Shown in pieces: positions 60,097 through 64,000 of a stretch of 64,000 nucleotides of DNA. The translations under genes were made by a program, and so were the position numbers. Origin of the DNA: Fodinibius sp052060035 (GTDB lineage Bacteria; Bacteroidota; Rhodothermia; Balneolales; Balneolaceae); NCBI RefSeq assembly GCF_052060035.1, contig NZ_JBPOEA010000001.1:186001-250000 (forward strand). Direction: 5' to 3'. The notes under the pieces were generated by a model. The model had not been told where the DNA came from. It did no database searches and saw only the letters and a list, made by a program, of their open reading frames with translations. Every line of letters starts with the position of its first letter. Position 1 is the stretch's first letter.

Positions 60097-63000
60097 GTGT
60101 TTTATCGCTGGTTACATAAAAGCTGGAAATACTTCTGGAGAATAGTCTTTGTACTATTAATCATCGCTACCGTTTTATCGGGAATTGTGATTGGTGTTTT
60201 ACAGCTTGACGTGGCTAAAAATTATCTTGCCGACCGCATAGTGCGACAGATAGAAGATACTTACAAAGCAGAATTAAATATCAGGGATGTCGATGGCTTT
60301 CTTCCGTTCGAAATAAGTTTGTATGATGTTACATTACTGCGCACTGACGATGCTGATACTGATACCTTGGCCTCCATCGAGCAGCTTGACAGTGAAATTG
60401 ATGTGTGGGGATTACTGCAAAATAAATTGACCATTGTGGGCTTTTCGTTGGAGTCGCCGGAGATTAATCTTCGATCAGATGAGAGGGGTAAATTGGTGTT
60501 GCTTGAACGCAGGGTCGACGCTAAAAAGCGCCAGGCGGTAAATGATGATACCTGGTTGAGTAGAATTGAAATAATTGCTCCCAGTGTAAGCATAAAAAAT
60601 GGACACGTTCACTTAAAAGCCGAAACGGATAAACATCAAATTGGGAATTTGCCCTCTTCTTTTTCGCTGAGGAATATTAATGCTTCGGTCTTTGTGGATT
60701 GGAGTGAAAAACAGCGTTACCTGGACATCGAGTCTTTTTTCGCAGAGTCAGAAAATTTACAGGTCGAAAATATTTCTGCATCCGGACAACTTTATAATGA
60801 TCACCGATTTCTGGAGTTTAATTCATTTTATTTAACATTGGGTAATTCCCGGTTCGTTTTTAATGGAGAAGTTGATGGAGTAAATATTTTAGAGCCTGAT
60901 GTGACAGATCAACTTAAAGCGGCTCGGTATGATCTTGATGTACGTTCCAATGAAATCCATCTGCAGGATCTCGCAGATTTTATGGATAATACCCCAGAAC
61001 TTGAAAAACCATTGAGCCTGGATTTCAGAACTGAAGGATCGGCAGATTCTCTATGGATTGACCGTGCTGAACTTGGGATTGGCGATAGTTTTGTAAATTT
61101 GAATGGGTCTGTAAAGAATGTTATTGACCCGCAAAACCTTTTTTATCGATTTCGTTTTGAAGGGATAAATCTCCGAAATGAAGATCTTGCACAACTTTTG
61201 GATTCGCTTGCAATTCCTAATAATAAAGAACTTCAAAGTTTAACCGTTTCGGGTCAGGCTACTGGTAGTTTGCAGAAGGTGCAAGGTGATTTTTCCCTAT
61301 CGAGTACTCTTGGAACGCTTGAAGTTGAGGTGGAAACGCAGCTTGTAGCCCCCTTTAGCTATAATGGTTCTCTTACAGGAAAGGGATTGGATATTGCTCC
61401 CTTTTTTGCTGAAAGCGTAGACACGACTGCACTTAATTTTAATGCTCAGATTACAGGCAGAGAGTTTTCGTTGAAGAAAGCAGCCTCGGATCTAAATATA
61501 ACCTTTACGAATAGCAGAATTGGGACTCATGAATTTGAGCAGTTCGCTCTTGCTGCTTCACTGGGCAATCAAATTTTAAATCAAAATTACGAATATCGTA
61601 ATAATGATGAATTTCTGCAGGGTTCCGCATCCATAAATTTTAGATCAAAGGATCCGGCATTGGCCATTAAAGGGAATGCCGAAAACATTAATTTAGCGAA
61701 TTTTTTGCCCCGTAATTCGGTTTCTCAAACTGCTCTTAATTTTGATTATAGTGTAGAGACGCAGGGAATTGATCCCGAACGTATTCAGGGCCGGGCGAAT
61801 CTTGATATAGCCACTTCGGTTATTGCTGGTGATACAGTACGTGCCCATCAGCTCTATATGGATTTAAATGCACCGGATGCTTCGAACCGCCAGTTTAGAC
61901 TCACCAGCTCTCTGGTTGATGTGAGCATTAGTGGAGAGGTAACTCCTTCTGATGTGATTTCGCAAACAAAATTTTGGAGCTCATATCTTAAAAGTAGGTT
62001 CAATTCCGAAATAGCAATGACTCAGCCAATTTCTGCTGATTCTTTTAATGGTTCTCCACAAGATAAGAATGTGGTTGTGGATGGTGATATTCAAATAAAG
62101 GATTTGGGATTGATTAAAAAATATCTCCCATCATTTCCCACGATTTATGCCGAGTCGGATGTTGCTTTTAATGTAAATACAGACGGTACGCGATTGCTTC
62201 TGTCAGCAGAAATGACATCGGATACCTTGGCTTATAATGATTTCAATTTTGGCAATGCCAATACTCAATTTACTGCCAGCTTTAGGAGTGATCGAACGCT
62301 GAGTGAATTTTCTTCGATAGACTGGGAAGCCAATATATCAAGACTGGAAACGGAGTCAGTTGATTTAGATTCAGTTGTTTTTGACCTGTCTATAAAGCAG
62401 GATTCTGTTTCTTTAACCCAGCATATAGGTGCCATATCAAACGATGCGCAATTTGATATGGCAGTACAATCACAAATTTCTGATTCAGTGATTACTATAT
62501 CGATACAAGAATTTTTTCTGGGAAATCAGTTATATGCGTGGGTTGACGAACGAACCCCGCAACTGCGGTACCATCGCAATGGAGAGGTAGATTTTGATGA
62601 GTTTAGCTTTCGGAACCGGAATGAGTACTTCAGATTACAGGGCAAGCTAAGCCCCAACCGCAGTGATTCGTTGATTTATACGCTGCGTGATATAAACCTG
62701 AAGCGGATATCGGATCTGGTTAAAGGAAAAATTGATTTTGCAGGAGTACTTAATGGCAGCTTAATTACCAAATCCCTTACGAGCCAGCCGACAATACAGG
62801 GTAATCTTAACGTAAACCGGTTAAGGTTAAATAACCGTATGGTTGGGGATGTACATTTTAACAGTGAATATAATCAAGACTTACAACGGTTTGATACGCA
62901 TGTTGATATTTTAACTGACAGCACGAAGTATCAGGATTATCTTGAATCAAATGATGGAATAGGGCAGGATATTCGGTTGGATGGATATTTTGTTACTCCC

Positions 63001-64000
63001 GACCCGTCGGTCCGACAAGATACCGTATACTACTTCGACGCCAATTTTGAGCAGGTAGATCTATGGTTTTTAGCGGTAATTGCTGATAATGTTTTTGCAG
63101 AGGTCGAGGGGCAAGCTTCGGGGTCGGGTTATATTACCGGCAACTTAGAGAATTATGATTTTGCTTCCCAATTTGAAACGAAGAACGTATTTGCACGTCC
63201 AGAATTTTTAAATACCAATTACTTTTTAAGCGGCCCGGTACAATTCAATAAGGGGGGAGGGGTGATCCTTGATTCGTTAAATGTGATGGATACCAAGGGA
63301 GGCACGGGAACAGTTTGGGGCACCGTAGATCTTAATGATTTTGATCCTATCACCTATCTTGATTTAGCGCTGGATATGAACCAGTTACAGTTTCTTAATA
63401 ATAAGATGAATCCGGATGTGCCATTTTATGGCAATGTATCAGGTTCGGGGCTTGTAAGGCTTTCGGGGTCAAACACTGATATGTTTCTGCGCACAGAAAA
63501 TCCTGTAGAGATAACCAGCGACTCTGAGGTTTCCATTCCACTACTCGAAGAGACAGAACTGCAGGAGAGTGGAAAGTTTATTCGCTTTGTAGATTCTTTT
63601 GATGAGGTGAATAAAAAGTCGGAAACGGCTATTCAGCGTACTGCCCAACAGTCTGAACGATCCGAAGAGGCGTTAGAACAGGCTCTTGAAGAGATGACAT
63701 TTAGCGAGCGTTTTGACCTGGATCTGCGATTTAATGCATCTGAAAACCTAAGAGTTAATCTTATCTTCGATCCCGTAACGGGAGAAGTGCTTACCGCGCA
63801 AGGAACCGGGCAACTTCGCATCACAATGCAAGACCAAGACGTACAGATGTTTGGTCAATACAATATCAATGCTGGAAACTATCAGTTTGTAACAGGAGAA
63901 ATTATTAGTCGTCGTCTGCAGTTGGAATCCGGCGGTACGATCGTTTGGGAAGGCCCTCCCGATAATGCCCGGTTGAATATCAGTGCGGTTTACAATGCGC
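60097..64000 (+). CDS. TamB-like translocation/assembly protein (5' part; runs off the window end)
   Basis: GTG start 60097 (no ATG nearby); 1301 codons are visible and the frame remains open. One N-terminal transmembrane helix (about 14-36, IVFVLLIIATVLSGIVIGVLQ), then a long beta-rich periplasmic region typical of AsmA/TamB (DUF490), for example YKAELNIRDVDGFLPFEISLYDVT. Near the end, GQYNINAGNYQFVTGEIISRR and SGGTIVWEGPPDNARLNISAVY match the start of the conserved TamB C-terminal domain. It should bridge inner and outer membrane in envelope assembly or phospholipid transport. 17 bp after aroB in the same direction. Confidence 0.92.
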   Translation, partial: MFYRWLHKSWKYFWRIVFVLLIIATVLSGIVIGVLQLDVAKNYLADRIVRQIEDTYKAELNIRDVDGFLPFEISLYDVTLLRTDDADTDTLASIEQLDSEIDVWGLLQNKLTIVGFSLESPEINLRSDERGKLVLLERRVDAKKRQAVNDDTWLSRIEIIAPSVSIKNGHVHLKAETDKHQIGNLPSSFSLRNINASVFVDWSEKQRYLDIESFFAESENLQVENISASGQLYNDHRFLEFNSFYLTLGNSRFVFNGEVDGVNILEPDVTDQLKAARYDLDVRSNEIHLQDLADFMDNTPELEKPLSLDFRTEGSADSLWIDRAELGIGDSFVNLNGSVKNVIDPQNLFYRFRFEGINLRNEDLAQLLDSLAIPNNKELQSLTVSGQATGSLQKVQGDFSLSSTLGTLEVEVETQLVAPFSYNGSLTGKGLDIAPFFAESVDTTALNFNAQITGREFSLKKAASDLNITFTNSRIGTHEFEQFALAASLGNQILNQNYEYRNNDEFLQGSASINFRSKDPALAIKGNAENINLANFLPRNSVSQTALNFDYSVETQGIDPERIQGRANLDIATSVIAGDTVRAHQLYMDLNAPDASNRQFRLTSSLVDVSISGEVTPSDVISQTKFWSSYLKSRFNSEIAMTQPISADSFNGSPQDKNVVVDGDIQIKDLGLIKKYLPSFPTIYAESDVAFNVNTDGTRLLLSAEMTSDTLAYNDFNFGNANTQFTASFRSDRTLSEFSSIDWEANISRLETESVDLDSVVFDLSIKQDSVSLTQHIGAISNDAQFDMAVQSQISDSVITISIQEFFLGNQLYAWVDERTPQLRYHRNGEVDFDEFSFRNRNEYFRLQGKLSPNRSDSLIYTLRDINLKRISDLVKGKIDFAGVLNGSLITKSLTSQPTIQGNLNVNRLRLNNRMVGDVHFNSEYNQDLQRFDTHVDILTDSTKYQDYLESNDGIGQDIRLDGYFVTPDPSVRQDTVYYFDANFEQVDLWFLAVIADNVFAEVEGQASGSGYITGNLENYDFASQFETKNVFARPEFLNTNYFLSGPVQFNKGGGVILDSLNVMDTKGGTGTVWGTVDLNDFDPITYLDLALDMNQLQFLNNKMNPDVPFYGNVSGSGLVRLSGSNTDMFLRTENPVEITSDSEVSIPLLEETELQESGKFIRFVDSFDEVNKKSETAIQRTAQQSERSEEALEQALEEMTFSERFDLDLRFNASENLRVNLIFDPVTGEVLTAQGTGQLRITMQDQDVQMFGQYNINAGNYQFVTGEIISRRLQLESGGTIVWEGPPDNARLNISAVYNA

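Overview
The window reads as chromosomal DNA of a Gram-negative bacterium of the Balneolota/Rhodothermota or Bacteroidota group. I favour a halophilic Balneolales-like organism, but this is inference from gene content only. Supporting genes are an LptC/OstA-type outer-membrane pathway, a TamB-like protein, a tiny COX24/mS38-like ribosomal protein, a histone H1-like protein, an NFACT (RqcH-like) protein and many lipoproteins. No rRNA, tRNA, CRISPR array, insertion sequence or phage was recognised.

Positions 1-9442 form a copper/heavy-metal response island. It holds a CopA-type multicopper oxidase (partial), an OmpR-family response regulator with its histidine kinase, a methyltransferase, a Cys/Asp-repeat lipoprotein and a Met/His-rich cytochrome c lipoprotein. 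It also holds an ATP-cone/GH144 fusion, two SHOCT proteins, DUF5676 and DUF2933 membrane proteins, an extreme Met-rich protein, a DUF302 protein and a PII-like protein. Four promoters in it share one architecture, TTTAAG-N5-TTTAAG followed 10-11 nt later by TATnTT. This looks like the direct-repeat operator of the island's own response regulator and is the most interesting signal I found.

Positions 9443-17500 hold gene remnants, a GIY-YIG protein, small membrane proteins, an APC permease, NhaA, dodecin and a SpoIIE-phosphatase/STAS partner-switching pair. Positions 17500-25000 carry a GH3/beta-lactamase fusion in an operon with an unusual two-domain cytidine deaminase, then a penicillin acylase and 3-hydroxyacyl-CoA dehydrogenase. 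Positions 25500-33400 carry a TolB/amidohydrolase fusion and amino-acid enzymes (threonine dehydratase, threonine aldolase, ArgD-like aminotransferase). A gene-poor AT-rich gap of about 1.1 kb follows, preceded by an ORF interrupted by an in-frame amber codon.

Positions 34850-50930 are mostly housekeeping: Tex, a HisN/IMPase-type phosphatase, a zinc alcohol dehydrogenase, an M1-peptidase-like protein that has lost its zinc site, a NatAB-type ABC exporter, glycogen synthesis (glgA-glgC), an asparaginase with a 3'-5' exonuclease, and an EF-G paralogue. Positions 50978-64000 hold ostA-lptC-upp-alanine symporter (one minus-strand operon), HU, the 29-residue COX24-like protein, an RqcH-like NFACT protein, aroK-aroB and the 5' part of a tamB-like gene that runs off the end. 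Several genes start with GTG, and many ORFs needed trimming to an internal ATG to remove overlaps with neighbours.
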